Counted from the stretch's first letter, positions 1 to 8,850 are shown. The stretch is DNA of 64,000 bases from Desulfomicrobium macestii (GCF_014873765.1 NZ_JADBGG010000014.1:1-64000), one strand, 5' to 3'. Notes: a model not told the origin generated them from the letters alone. A program made the numbers and translations.

Positions 1-95
1 GTGGTCAGTTTGCCGTGGAATCCGTGGTCAGTTTCCCATGGAATCGGTGGTCAGTTTCCGCCGGAATCCGTGGTCAGTTTGGACCGGAATACGCA
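1..95. mobile_element. Right or left end of an IS21-like insertion sequence (tandem terminal repeats)
   Basis: The 11-bp word GTGGTCAGTTT starts at 1, 24, 47 and 70, an exact 23-bp period; each unit continues with a variant of GGAATC, and the last runs into GGACCGGAATACGCA. Multiple regularly spaced repeats at the element ends, bound by the transposase, are known for IS21-family elements. No transposase gene lies inside the window, so the body of the element is to the left. The sequence changes at about 90 to a truncated LysR-type gene, which marks the insertion point. The family assignment is inference. Confidence 0.6.
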
Positions 96-371
96 CAAGA
101 ATTTGAAGTTGTTTGCGAATCAGAGAGCAACGATGCCATCAAAGAGCTGGTAAAAGATGGTTACGGCATTTCCTTGCTGCCGGAATTCATGGTTCGAAAG
201 GAAATTACAGAAGGTATTTTTTCCGAGATTCTTCTGCGGGAAGCCAAGCTGATGATGTCTTTTTTTCTGATCTATCGCAAACAGGACAACTTATCCAAGT
301 TGCAGCAAGACTTAATCGCATATATATCAGCTTATCCCAAGATGGAGTCTCCCCAATCTCAAAGAACCTGA
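90..371 (+). pseudogene. 3' fragment of a LysR-type transcriptional regulator, cut by the IS element
   Basis: About 90 codons open directly after the IS end and finish at 371. The peptide matches the end of a LysR substrate-binding domain: an acidic, strand-like start (EFEVVCESES), the characteristic VKDGYGISLLPEF segment (the family's 'G-x-GI-x-LLP' motif), and a final helix ending QQDLIAYISAYP. The DNA-binding HTH and the first two thirds of the effector domain are missing, and no start codon belongs to it; the apparent upstream ATGs are in IS repeat sequence. It is therefore a remnant and its original target is unknown. Confidence 0.7.
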
Positions 372-712
372 TTTTTTTCAAATCCTGGATTCTTACACAA
401 TATCACACGTCAGCGATCAAGAATAAAGAGGAGCAAGCCTCACGTTGACCTTTCTTTTACGCTACTCGTAAACAAAAAGGCACCCATTGCCGTATGGTTC
501 CATCCGGAATGTCCGGGTTCTGGCCGATGAGGCAAAGCCCACAAAGTAATAAAGGGATTTCAGCGTGAAAACTGAAATCCCTTGTCTTATTTTGGAGTAT
601 TCTGGTCTGATTAGGAGGCGATAATTCTCTGCGGAAAATCAAATTTCCAGATCCCCAGCTTCATATTCTTCACTGGCGTACATTTTGCTTAATGCCTCTC
701 AGGAGGTGCGTC
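372..712. other. Intergenic stretch with one strong hairpin
   Basis: I see no supported gene here. A perfect 12-bp stem (AAGGGATTTCAG at 552-563, CTGAAATCCCTT at 572-583, 8-nt loop) is followed on the plus strand by GTCTTATTTT, so it may end transcription coming from the left. A minus-strand frame across 457-642 has no ribosome binding site and no recognisable features. Confidence 0.5.
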
Positions 713-1306
713 ATGCGTGTCAGTTCCAAGCAATACCTAGAGGCTACGTCACAGCTATCCAACAATGGCGAGACATCCCAGAACGAGTTGTTCGCCAAGC
801 TCGGAGCGCGGAAATGCTTTCGTGACGGGGATACGAACCGGGACGGGGTCATTACCAAGGACGAGGTGAGCCTGTCTGCCGAAGCTTTTGCGCGGCTCGA
901 CGCCTCCAAGGACGGCAACGTCACCGAGGAGGAAATAACTGCCGCCATGTCGGGGCGTGGGCAGGACGTCTTTTCCTATTACACTTCAAAGAAAAGCGGG
1001 GCCAACTCCCTTGATCTTCTGAGCAATATTCTGGGTGAATCCTCAACAAGCGAGGATACGTCAGCTTCTGGAAAAGCGGCCAAACAGTATATGGCAAGCA
1101 TGGACGCAAACAAGGACGGCGTTCTGTCCAGGGCTGAGGCGTCCCTATCCGCATCTGCCTTCAGCAACATCGACACCAGTGGCAACGGCACCATTGAAGT
1201 GACGGAAATGCAGGCCGCACTCAAGATTCACGAGGCGAAAATTTCCAGTTACTTCTCTTCGCTGGCGGACGGCTCCACCAACTCCACTTTGCAGAAGGAA
1301 GTCTGA
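713..1306 (+). CDS. EF-hand calcium-binding protein
   Basis: A 197-aa protein with four EF-hand loops: DGDTNRDGVITKDE, DASKDGNVTEEE, DANKDGVLSRAE and DTSGNGTIEVTE. They fall in two pairs separated by a Ser/Thr/Gly-rich linker. Each loop keeps Asp at positions 1, 3 and 5 or accepted replacements and Gly at position 6, so Ca2+ binding is likely. The start at 713 is chosen because AGGAGGTG lies at 701-708; an in-frame ATG at 692 has no such site. I see no clear signal peptide, so it may be a cytoplasmic calcium sensor or buffer, or leave the cell by another route. No operon partner; the next gene is on the other strand. Confidence 0.8.
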   Translation: MRVSSKQYLEATSQLSNNGETSQNELFAKLGARKCFRDGDTNRDGVITKDEVSLSAEAFARLDASKDGNVTEEEITAAMSGRGQDVFSYYTSKKSGANSLDLLSNILGESSTSEDTSASGKAAKQYMASMDANKDGVLSRAEASLSASAFSNIDTSGNGTIEVTEMQAALKIHEAKISSYFSSLADGSTNSTLQKEV

Positions 1307-1882
1307 AGAACTTACTGGCGGGAATAATCGTCAGAAATCAGCAGGTCATACACTACTCGCAGAATCACCCAAATAATTCATGATTATATACAGCAGCATT
1401 ACATACTAAAATTACAATCAAAGCATGTATGAAGAAACTGCAAAAGTCGTCATCCTTTTGAAGAATGGTGTTCATGACTTTTTATTTATCTCAAAGGAAT
1501 GGATTCCCGCCTGCGCGGGAATGACACCCAGGCTCTATCGTTACTTTTCTTACATCGCATTCATACATGAAGACACTACAAAATTATTCATTAGTTTAAA
1601 GATGTCACTGCAAAAAGTCGTCATCCCCTTGAAAAAGGGGATCCATGCCTTTTTAACTATCTGAAAAGAATGGATTTCGCGCTATTGCCCGACATGGCCC
1701 GCCTGCGCGGGAATGACACTCGGGTTCTTTTGCGACTTTTTTGCAGTGTCGTCTGAAATGAATGGATTTTTTGCCATTTACCGACATAGCTTGCCTGCTC
1801 GAGAATGATACTTGGGCACTTTCGCTAATTTTTGCAGTGTCGCCATATTTGATATTTGTGGATTTCATGCGAGCAACAAAGG
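1307..1882. repeat. Intergenic cluster of dispersed small repeats
   Basis: No gene is supported. Phrases of the type 'GGATTCCCGCCTGCGCGGGAATGAC' recur in degraded form near 1500-1526, 1670-1718 and 1765-1812. They are flanked by versions of ACTGCAAAAAGTCGTCAT near 1436 and 1605 and the inverse CGACTTTTTTGCAGTGTC near 1734 and 1826. This is the pattern of a short, GC-stem-bearing intergenic repeat present in several diverged copies. Confidence 0.6.
1605..1749. mobile_element. MITE-like unit with inverted ends
   Basis: The left end CACTGCAAAAAGTCG (1606-1620) matches the right end CGACTTTTTTGCAGTG (1734-1748) as an inverted repeat with one extra T. The inside holds a hairpin-prone CCTTGAAAAAGGGG and the CCCGCCTGCGCGGG palindrome. 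At about 145 bp with terminal inverted repeats and no coding capacity it resembles a miniature non-autonomous element. No target duplication was identified. Confidence 0.45.
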
Positions 1883-1921
1883 AGCGGAGCAGAACCGAAA
1901 TCCATCCGGTTCTGCTCCGCT
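1883..1921 (-). terminator. Terminator of the type VI effector operon
   Basis: A perfect 15-bp stem (AGCGGAGCAGAACCG / CGGTTCTGCTCCGCT, 9-nt loop) begins 25 bp after the stop of the minus-strand lipoprotein gene. On the minus strand it is followed by CCTTTGTTGC, a weak T-tract. Confidence 0.65.
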
Positions 1922-1945
1922 GGTTCATCCTTCATTCTGTCCGAT

Positions 1946-2974
1946 TCACGATCTTCTGCCGTAGTATTCCCGCACTGTGGTGAACTTGGTCATGACAGCG
2001 TCCCACATGCGCAGGGCGTCTTCTTTGGCGCTCTCCGGGCAGGTCATTTGAATCTCAACATCGGGTTTTTCCGGATCTTTTGGGACTCCCTGAAATCTCC
2101 AAAAAGCGGTCAGCCTGAGCTCGTCGTCATCCTTGTTGCCGCCGACGTACACTTCTTCCAGCCCTTCCATTCCGGCCAGCACGCGTTTCCGTGAACGCAG
2201 CACATGCAGTTTCATCCCGTATTTCCTGACCACGCCCGAAATGACGGAGATGCTTTTGGGGAATTCGGAAGTGACAGTGGGAAGAGTGTCGAAGCGCAGA
2301 TAAATCTTGGGCCGGGATTCGCTGGCGTGCCGTTTGGCCCCAAGGCTCGCCTGCTCATACCAGGTCTTCAGCCCTTCCACCCTGCCCCCGGCCGAAAAGA
2401 AGCTGTCCGGAGCCACGTTCTTGTTGCCGAAGCGGTAGTGTTTGAACAGGTTCAGGATTCGTTCTTCCATGTCGAGGCATGCATTGCCAATCGGGTAGAA
2501 TCGACTTTCCGTCAGACGCAGAATGGCTTCAGGCAGGCCTATGTGTACGTCGATGTTGTGATCGGCAGTTTTACTCCGATAGCAAAAAAGCATTGCCGGG
2601 TATCCAAAAAGATGACTGACATCTTCTTCGGCCCAACCACCTTGGCTGGCGGGACCGAGCTTTCCGCCTTCAACATATCGTTCCCAGGCTTTCGTTCTTA
2701 CCGGCATCCAAACTTCCTTCAGGTACTCTTCACGATCCCGGCCTTTTTTCCAGGCAATTTCCTCGATGGTTATTTTATTGATATTGTGAATGCCTGCGCC
2801 CAGTTTCATATCCTTGGGAACAGGGACCATAAAGCGCCCTACGGGGAACATGGTCACGGGACAGGGAGGCAAGTTTGGATTCGGGCCGGCGGTGTCGATG
2901 GTCATGTAATGGCATCCTCCAAGAATTAGGGTGAGCAGCAAGATGGACAGGGTCGGGAAAGGGTTCAGCCTCAT
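1946..2974 (-). CDS. Lipoprotein, probable immunity protein to the type VI lipase effector (Tli4-like)
   Basis: A 342-aa protein starting MRLNPFPTLSILLLTLILGGC: a short charged N-terminus, a hydrophobic stretch and a lipobox (LGGC), so it is predicted to be lipidated at Cys21 and held in the periplasm. It is the last gene of the vgrG-DUF4123-unknown-lipase operon, and its ATG overlaps the lipase stop by ATGA. Periplasmic lipoproteins that neutralise phospholipase effectors (Tli proteins) usually lie directly beside the lipase gene. Size, lipobox and position fit that role; the Tli4-like label rests on general resemblance. It could instead be an accessory lipoprotein. Confidence 0.65.
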   Translation of the reverse strand: MRLNPFPTLSILLLTLILGGCHYMTIDTAGPNPNLPPCPVTMFPVGRFMVPVPKDMKLGAGIHNINKITIEEIAWKKGRDREEYLKEVWMPVRTKAWERYVEGGKLGPASQGGWAEEDVSHLFGYPAMLFCYRSKTADHNIDVHIGLPEAILRLTESRFYPIGNACLDMEERILNLFKHYRFGNKNVAPDSFFSAGGRVEGLKTWYEQASLGAKRHASESRPKIYLRFDTLPTVTSEFPKSISVISGVVRKYGMKLHVLRSRKRVLAGMEGLEEVYVGGNKDDDELRLTAFWRFQGVPKDPEKPDVEIQMTCPESAKEDALRMWDAVMTKFTTVREYYGRRS

Positions 2975-4716
2975 GTGAACTCCCCTTTCAGCCAGCCAAT
3001 GCAGAGATTGTGAACGACTCTCTTGACCGCAGCCAGCGCATCACCCTTCCTGTCGACGAAGAACGACGCGTGAACCTCATGATTGACCTGCCCGGTGCAA
3101 AGCCTGCATTCCCCGTTCGGTCCGAACCAGATCGGCAGCAGATGCAGGTGCTTGCCCCAGTCATCCACCTCCGGGTCCATGGCCGTTGCGGAACTGAGCG
3201 GCACCGTTCCGTCGCCCTGATGGCGGAGAGGGTCGTCCGTCAGGCCGGAAACCTCTTCTCCGGCCGCGGTCATGCGCAGCAGATAGAGGCGCAGACCCTG
3301 TTCGCGGATGCGTTTCTGCAGCTTGAAGAGCAATGCGTTGCCGGGAACCACATCGCCCAACGCGCCGTCAGCGTCCCTCCAGCGCACCTCGCCGTATTTC
3401 CCGAAACGGTTGAAATCGGGCACGCAGCTCAGATCCTTCAGGTACCGCAGCGGCTCGTCATCGCGTGAATATCTTTCAATTTGCGCGTCCAGGACATGCT
3501 GCGTGATATCCCTTGCAAGCCAGCACACTTCGGTGATGGTCGTATGTTCGCCGTTGCTGAAGAGCTGGATCGTGCGCGGATGACTGTATGGTCCGATGAG
3601 ACTGTGAACTTCCTTGGCGTCCGAGATAAACATTCCCATCTGTTCGCCGATACCGGGATTATTACCACCATTGCCGCTCTTGTTTTCACCGCGAAGGGCC
3701 TTTTCAATCGTCTCACCGTCCTCGGCATGCGGCTGAAACCATTCGCCATGGATGAGGCCCCAATAGTCCTTATGGTGGCTTTTGGCGTAGATTTCCTCAT
3801 ACGGATCGTTTTCCGGGTAGGACGTGAACAGTTCCGGGTCGTCCAGGTCCTGGATATGCAACCAGGCCTGATCCCCCCTGTTGTTTAGATAGAACTGGTT
3901 GGGCAGGAGCTGCAGGACTCCTGGCGCGTGGGGCATGATGGCGGTCATGTGCGGACCGCTGGGGCCAAGAACCTCGCTGACAACCCTGCCGAGCACGCCT
4001 TCCGCTCCCGTGCCCGCTATGGCCCGATGATAGGCGTCCGGCGCTCCGTGCACGGGCTGGGCGCCATGCACGACGCCCAGTACTTTCCTGGCCAATGCTT
4101 CCCCGCCCTCTCCGGCCAGGGCATACCGCGTCACCAGTCCACCCATGGAATGGGAAATGATGATGACCCTGTCCGCTTTGATGCCCATGATGAATTCCTG
4201 CAGAGCCTTGCCGGAATCTCGGCACGAATCCACCCAGTCAAAGCCGAAGGCATAAACCGGCAAATCCAGAAACACCTTCAGCGGAGTCTTCCAGTCATGC
4301 AGGCCGCCGAGCAGTTGTCCGAAAAAGTCCCAGGCCAGGCCGGTCCACCCGCGCTCTTTGGCTTTCGGGTACTTCTTGAATGTTTTCGAATCCCCTCGAT
4401 CCATGACTTTGCGGCCTTTCTTGATGAGGAGGTTGTAACGCTTCTCCGGGGCACACCAAAAGTACGCGTTTGACATGAAATACAAATCGTCCGGATCCCA
4501 TACGGGCTCATCGTCCAAATTGCTCAACCGCGACGCCATGACCCCCGGCACCACCACTATGGCCACGGTCTGCCGCTTGACCCGAAAAATATGGGTCCGG
4601 TTCACTTCGCAGTTGGAGGCGACGCGGGGCTTGAACATTTCCTGCGGCGTCTTTTCATGGATTCTGGGGCTGACGTATTCATCCTTGGCGCGCTTGATCC
4701 TGACCATTTTTTTCAT
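2971..4716 (-). CDS. Type VI secretion lipase/phospholipase effector (Tle-type alpha/beta hydrolase)
   Basis: A 581-aa alpha/beta hydrolase. The nucleophile elbow is SHSMGG with Ser190; the rest of the likely triad is Asp502 in GDGTVP and a His in NHEVH (546 or 549), an arrangement seen in LCAT-like and Tle lipases. The N-terminal VVVPGVMASRL matches the oxyanion-hole region of such enzymes. The start at 4716 is taken because its ATG overlaps the stop of the preceding gene (ATGA); an upstream in-frame ATG at 4779 lies inside that gene. It would be carried by the VgrG spike and attack membrane lipids of rival cells. Which phospholipid bond it cuts cannot be read from sequence. Confidence 0.8.
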   Translation of the reverse strand: MKKMVRIKRAKDEYVSPRIHEKTPQEMFKPRVASNCEVNRTHIFRVKRQTVAIVVVPGVMASRLSNLDDEPVWDPDDLYFMSNAYFWCAPEKRYNLLIKKGRKVMDRGDSKTFKKYPKAKERGWTGLAWDFFGQLLGGLHDWKTPLKVFLDLPVYAFGFDWVDSCRDSGKALQEFIMGIKADRVIIISHSMGGLVTRYALAGEGGEALARKVLGVVHGAQPVHGAPDAYHRAIAGTGAEGVLGRVVSEVLGPSGPHMTAIMPHAPGVLQLLPNQFYLNNRGDQAWLHIQDLDDPELFTSYPENDPYEEIYAKSHHKDYWGLIHGEWFQPHAEDGETIEKALRGENKSGNGGNNPGIGEQMGMFISDAKEVHSLIGPYSHPRTIQLFSNGEHTTITEVCWLARDITQHVLDAQIERYSRDDEPLRYLKDLSCVPDFNRFGKYGEVRWRDADGALGDVVPGNALLFKLQKRIREQGLRLYLLRMTAAGEEVSGLTDDPLRHQGDGTVPLSSATAMDPEVDDWGKHLHLLPIWFGPNGECRLCTGQVNHEVHASFFVDRKGDALAAVKRVVHNLCIGWLKGEFT

Positions 4717-5030
4717 GGCAGCACCTTTCGGCAGGCCGGTTCTTCGTACAGGTTCACGTGGGCTTCGATGTCCTGGCAAAGAAAGTGGTCTATGGTCACA
4801 TCATTGGTCGGCACGCCCTGCGGATCAAGCCAGACGACATTGTGGACCAGCGACAAGGGCGCGGCGTTTGCCTCGGAGTCCGAAACCGGAAAACATGCAA
4901 ACAGCTCCAAGCCAACGGCAGGGATGGCAGTCCGCGCCGAATCGGCTGCCAGTTCTTCCTCTCCCTGTGATTCCAGCACAAAGGCGATCCAGTACTCTTT
5001 CGGACAGTTCAGACAGATGGGTTCAGCCAC
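4713..5030 (-). CDS. Small protein of unknown function in the type VI effector operon
   Basis: A 105-aa protein that opens at GTG 5030 behind a very good ribosome binding site (AAGGAGG, 6-nt gap). It has an early Cys pair (CLNC) and Trp, and a more hydrophobic middle (AVGLELFACFPV), with no signal peptide or membrane helix. Its start overlaps the end of the DUF4123 gene and its stop overlaps the lipase start, so the three are translationally coupled. I do not recognise the family. Its place between chaperone and effector suggests a loading adaptor or co-chaperone for the lipase, which is inference from context only. Confidence 0.7.
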   Translation of the reverse strand: MAEPICLNCPKEYWIAFVLESQGEEELAADSARTAIPAVGLELFACFPVSDSEANAAPLSLVHNVVWLDPQGVPTNDVTIDHFLCQDIEAHVNLYEEPACRKVLP

Positions 5031-5937
5031 GATAACCTCCTTGGGTGCAGATATTGCGCATGGCGGCGACGGCCGCGTCTTCGTTGACGATCCTGGTGGT
5101 GAAAGGCTTGAGGCCTGGGAAGGATTCGGTGTCGGGAAAGGATTCCCCGTGGAGCAGGCAGCAGTGGATGAACAGTTCCAGGGCTTGTTCGCTGGACAAT
5201 CCAAGGGCGAGCCCCCTTTGCACATGGCGGACGGTGAAGGCCAGGAGCGGTTCATCCCCGGGCGGCATGGGCAAAGGCGCATCCGGCGTCGGGCCGCACA
5301 GGGAGAAGACGATATTGCGGGCCAGAATCTGGGCGCGGCCTTCCCGGAAGACTTCGGCATGGCGTGCGCCAAACATGTACCACGGGCAGGGATGGACAGG
5401 CCGGGGAGCGTCCGGGTTATCGGGGGCATGGTCGATGCGGGCCCAGCCCCCCGCGCTCGTGCGGGTCAGGACCAGCCGCGCCGGACCCAGAAGCAAAGGG
5501 GTTTCTTCGGACATGGCGGCGCAGATACGCGCGAGGATGCGCCCATCCCAGATGCGAAAGATGAGATTTTTCCCTTCCGTCTTGACCAGCAGCAAGCTGC
5601 GCAGATGGGCCAATACATCTTCGATCGGGGCATCTGAAGCCACGACCATGCCCCAGCCCCTCGGATCGTGTTCTTCGAGCCAGTCCAGGATCAATGAACC
5701 GGGCGTCAGGGGAAGAATGCGGGGAGAGAGTTCGTGCATGTGCTCAAGGCGGGAATCAAGGAAGAGCAGCGTCTTTTTCGTTTCGGGTTCCAGGGAGTAG
5801 AGTTGCGCAAGGGCATCCGGATGACAGCCGGGGTCCAGAACAAGCCATGCGCTCCAGCCTTTGTTCCGGATTTCTTCAAGCACGGCTTTGGGATCACCAA
5901 CTTCGCGCACCACTTCATTCATCTGCGATTCATGCAT
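5023..5937 (-). CDS. DUF4123 type VI effector chaperone (Tap/TEC family)
   Basis: A 304-aa protein with the look of DUF4123: a mixed alpha/beta N-terminal lobe containing LEPETKKTLLFLDSR and ILDWLEEHDPRGWGMVVAS, then a C-terminal helical part. DUF4123 proteins load specific effectors on the tip of a cognate VgrG. The start at 5937 sits inside the last codons of vgrG (8-nt overlap), as expected for coupled expression; a longer reading from 5991 would lie deep inside vgrG. The natural client is the lipase two genes downstream. Confidence 0.75.
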   Translation of the reverse strand: MHESQMNEVVREVGDPKAVLEEIRNKGWSAWLVLDPGCHPDALAQLYSLEPETKKTLLFLDSRLEHMHELSPRILPLTPGSLILDWLEEHDPRGWGMVVASDAPIEDVLAHLRSLLLVKTEGKNLIFRIWDGRILARICAAMSEETPLLLGPARLVLTRTSAGGWARIDHAPDNPDAPRPVHPCPWYMFGARHAEVFREGRAQILARNIVFSLCGPTPDAPLPMPPGDEPLLAFTVRHVQRGLALGLSSEQALELFIHCCLLHGESFPDTESFPGLKPFTTRIVNEDAAVAAMRNICTQGGYRG

Positions 5938-7996
5938 CTTTAGGCTCCTGCTCCATGGGACATTCACTGACGACAGGCTCATCCAGTACACGGGCCTGAT
6001 CGAAGATCACTTTCTGGCAGAATGGCGCCCGGCCTTCCTCGGGAAGGAGGCTGTCCACAGGCAAAAGCGGCCTCGCCCCCGAACCCGAACCCGGACTTCC
6101 GCCGGAGTTGATCCCGACCTTGGCTCCGACAATGGTCACTCCGGAAGGGTCGAGCCTGATGAAGCTGCCCCCGGCCTTGACGGTCAGCTCCGTGCCGGCC
6201 TCAAGGACCGCCTTGCTTCCGGCCTTGATGTGGACCTCGCCGCCCGTGCGCAGGAGCCATTTGTCGCTAAAGCGGCTGTGGCTGCTGCCTTTGACCGTCA
6301 GGTGGTCGTCGGACAGGAGCTCGATCTTGCGGTCCTTTTCCACCGTCTGCTGGTCCTCGCCCTTCACCACCGAATACGAAAAGTTGTCCACGGTGCGATG
6401 CTGGTCATGGAGGATGTGTTCTTTCCAATCGTTCTTGACGTACGCATTCACGTCCTTTTCGGCGTGAACGTAGATCTCCTCCTGCCCCTTCTTGTCCTCG
6501 ATGCGCATCTCATTGAATCCGCGCGATTCGCCTTCGATTCCCGGTGTGGACATGGACTTGAAGACCGTGCGCGTCTTGTGCTCGGGCAGCGGGTAAGGAA
6601 CCGGATTTGCGGCGTTGTAGACCCGGCCGGTAACGATGGGCCGGTCCGGATCGCCTTCCAGAAAAGACACGATGACCTCCTGCCCGATCCTCGGGATGGC
6701 CATGGTTCCGTACTGCCCTCCGGCCCAGCCCTGGGAGACGCGAATCCAGCAGGTCGTTTTTTCGTCGAAAGCGCCCAGCCGGTCCCAGTGGAACTGCACC
6801 TTCACCCGGCCATGCCTGTCCGGAAAGATCTCCTCGCCGCCCGGGCCGGTCACGATGGCGGTCTGGTCGCCGATGACGGGATTCTTGGGATGGTCCGAAG
6901 CGGGCATGAAGCGGGTCGAGTCCGGGATGGCCATTAGGCTGGCAAGGTACGTCATGCCTCGGTCCGGGGCCTCGTGCTCCAATACCTGCGGCTGCTCGCC
7001 CCGGTGCGTGACGCGCACCGCCCACCAGCGGTCGTTGAGGTCTGGCCTTGGATGCTCGTGAAGCTCGAAGACATGGCCGGGAGTCATTCTGGAAACGTCC
7101 GTCGTCGCCTTGATGCGGCGGCTCAGACTGAAGTGGCGCAAAAGCTCAAGGCCCGCGTAACGGTTGCCGTCCTTTTGCAGTTGGTAGAGGTGCGGATAAT
7201 GGTATTGCTCAAGGGTCATGCCGACGGGGACCGGGGCCTTGAGCGGGTCCGCCTCCAGCTGGCCGACCTCAAGGTTCAGGCGCGTTTTTTCAAAATTCCA
7301 TTCCCGGAAGGTGCAGGCGTCGCTGCCGATGGTCCGGCGCAGTTCGACGGTTCTGACGGTTGGCGCATCCGTTTCGGTACCCGCTCCGGGATGGAAGCGC
7401 AGCAGGCTCTCGCCCCCGATCAGGGGGCCGCCCTCCCGGTCCGAGAAGCAGAGCACGTGGCGGTCCTGGAAATGCTCGAAGTAGAAATAGATGCCCTCCT
7501 CCTCGCAGAGCCTTGAGATGAAATGCAGGGCCGTCTCGCCGTATTGCACGCAGTATTCGCGCGGCGCGTAGTCGAAGAAGCACTTGAAGGCGTAGGAATC
7601 GCCGGTGAAGTTCTGCTCTTTCAGCACCTGCTCGATGATCCGGGGCACGCTCATGTTCTGGAAGATGCGGTGGTCCGTGACCAGCCCCAGAAACCACAGG
7701 CGCGGGACCAGAACGGCCAGGTAGTGGGTGCGGATATTGGCGGTGTGCAGTTGCGTGAAACGGCGGATGACGCCGTTGACATGACGCACGCCGCCGCTTT
7801 TGTCGGCGATGCCAAGGCAGGCGGGCCGGCCCAGAAGCTCGGCAAAATCAAGACACGCCGAATCGTGGACCAGTTCGATTTCGAATTCGTAGGGTTTGTG
7901 GACTTCTTCGGTGCCGGAAAAGGCGTAGACACGCAGATCGGAATGGGCGGGAGTGTCGAATGTGAACCACGGGCTGTTTGCTGACGGATGCGGCAT
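5930..7996 (-). CDS. vgrG: VgrG, type VI secretion spike protein
   Basis: A 688-aa VgrG. The first about 370 residues form the gp27-like part (FSGTEEVHKPYEFEIELV near the start, then the LVPRLWFLGLVTDHRIFQN and SRLCEEEGIYFYFEH signatures). The gp5-like OB fold follows (DRHGRVKVQFHWDR, SQGWAGGQYGTMAIPRIGQEV) and then the beta-prism (EMRIEDKKGQEEIYVHAEKD). After the prism a Gly/Ser-rich linker and about 50 residues form a short tail that may bind the effector complex. A good site, GGAG with 5 nt to the ATG, precedes it. No structural T6SS genes (tss) or PAAR gene lie in the window, so this is an orphan vgrG island using an apparatus encoded elsewhere. Confidence 0.92.
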   Translation of the reverse strand: MPHPSANSPWFTFDTPAHSDLRVYAFSGTEEVHKPYEFEIELVHDSACLDFAELLGRPACLGIADKSGGVRHVNGVIRRFTQLHTANIRTHYLAVLVPRLWFLGLVTDHRIFQNMSVPRIIEQVLKEQNFTGDSYAFKCFFDYAPREYCVQYGETALHFISRLCEEEGIYFYFEHFQDRHVLCFSDREGGPLIGGESLLRFHPGAGTETDAPTVRTVELRRTIGSDACTFREWNFEKTRLNLEVGQLEADPLKAPVPVGMTLEQYHYPHLYQLQKDGNRYAGLELLRHFSLSRRIKATTDVSRMTPGHVFELHEHPRPDLNDRWWAVRVTHRGEQPQVLEHEAPDRGMTYLASLMAIPDSTRFMPASDHPKNPVIGDQTAIVTGPGGEEIFPDRHGRVKVQFHWDRLGAFDEKTTCWIRVSQGWAGGQYGTMAIPRIGQEVIVSFLEGDPDRPIVTGRVYNAANPVPYPLPEHKTRTVFKSMSTPGIEGESRGFNEMRIEDKKGQEEIYVHAEKDVNAYVKNDWKEHILHDQHRTVDNFSYSVVKGEDQQTVEKDRKIELLSDDHLTVKGSSHSRFSDKWLLRTGGEVHIKAGSKAVLEAGTELTVKAGGSFIRLDPSGVTIVGAKVGINSGGSPGSGSGARPLLPVDSLLPEEGRAPFCQKVIFDQARVLDEPVVSECPMEQEPKDA

Positions 7997-8211
7997 GGAT
8001 TCTCCTTGTGTAACGGTAAACGGCGGGCTTTTTCATACCAGTTTGCCAGCGATTACCGCGTCGCACATTGGGGAGAATGTGTAGTTTTTTTCGATAATTA
8101 TGGGGATTGAGAATGAAGAGGCATGGTTCCGGAAGAGTGCTCTTTTCCGGCACGTGGGGAGGTTATCCGGGAAATGATCGAAGGGCGCAGGGCGCGTGGA
8201 AGGGCACGCTC

Positions 8212-8243
8212 AAAAAGCGCAAAGACCGATGATTTGCGCTTTG
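8212..8243 (-). terminator. Terminator of the response regulator gene
   Basis: The perfect stem AAAGCGCAAA / TTTGCGCTTT (10 bp, 9-nt loop), read on the minus strand, ends in CTTTTTGAG. It lies 42 bp past the stop of the gene at 8285-8638. Confidence 0.75.
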
Positions 8244-8284
8244 TCACGAATGCAGGGCAATAAAGAGGGGCGGGCCGAGTTTTT

Positions 8285-8638
8285 TCAGATGAGCTTTTCA
8301 ACCGCCCGCATCAACTCGGAACTGTCGTACGATTTGACCAGATAGGCGTCGGCGGCGATGGATTTGAGGTCGAAGCGGAAGCTGTCGTAGGCCGTGCACA
8401 GGATGATGGGCAGCGTGGCGTGCCTGCAACGGATGATCTGAAGCATGTCGAGTCCCGACCTGCTCTCAAGTTTGATATCAAGAATGATCAGGTCGGGCTT
8501 GTGATCCTCGACCAGTTTCAGCGGATCTTCGCTCCCGTCCGAAAGTGCGACATCATAGCCCAGGGCACGAAGTTCCTCGGCATAAAGCATTCGCACATGC
8601 TCTTCGTCGTCAATCACCAAAACCGTCTTCCGATCCAT
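8285..8638 (-). CDS. Single-domain response regulator (CheY-like receiver)
   Basis: A 117-aa protein that is only a receiver domain. The acidic pocket is VLVIDDEEH near residue 10, the phosphate-accepting Asp is in LIILDIKLE near 54, the switch Thr is in LCTAYD near 83, and the conserved Lys is in AYLVKSYD near 102. There is no output domain, so it probably signals by protein contact or phosphotransfer. No histidine kinase lies beside it; the hybrid kinase at 22.3-25.6 kb is a possible but unproven partner. It is transcribed alone and has its own terminator. Confidence 0.88.
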   Translation of the reverse strand: MDRKTVLVIDDEEHVRMLYAEELRALGYDVALSDGSEDPLKLVEDHKPDLIILDIKLESRSGLDMLQIIRCRHATLPIILCTAYDSFRFDLKSIAADAYLVKSYDSSELMRAVEKLI

Positions 8639-8824
8639 AAGAGCCTCCCCATCGTCAAATTTTCCACTTCATAGCAGACTTTATCCGACCTTGGGAAGAT
8701 TCTCCTGTTCAAAAATCAATTCCGCAGCAATTTTGGCACGGATCGGCAAAATTGGTCCTGCCGCCCCTGCTGCCTGCTGAAAATTCGATGGAAGCAAAAT
8801 CCGATAAAAGGCAGCCACAAAACA

Positions 8825-8850
8825 CAGGTGCCGCCCGAAGGCGGCACCTG
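8825..8850 (-). terminator. Terminator of the secreted-protein gene
   Basis: A perfect 11-bp GC-rich stem (CAGGTGCCGCC / GGCGGCACCTG, 4-nt loop) is followed on the minus strand by TGTTTTGTGG, 22 bp after the stop of the gene at 8872-9411. Confidence 0.65.

Noticed and set aside
457-642. 61-aa minus-strand frame after the LysR fragment
   Set aside because: No ribosome binding site, and it spans a strong hairpin.
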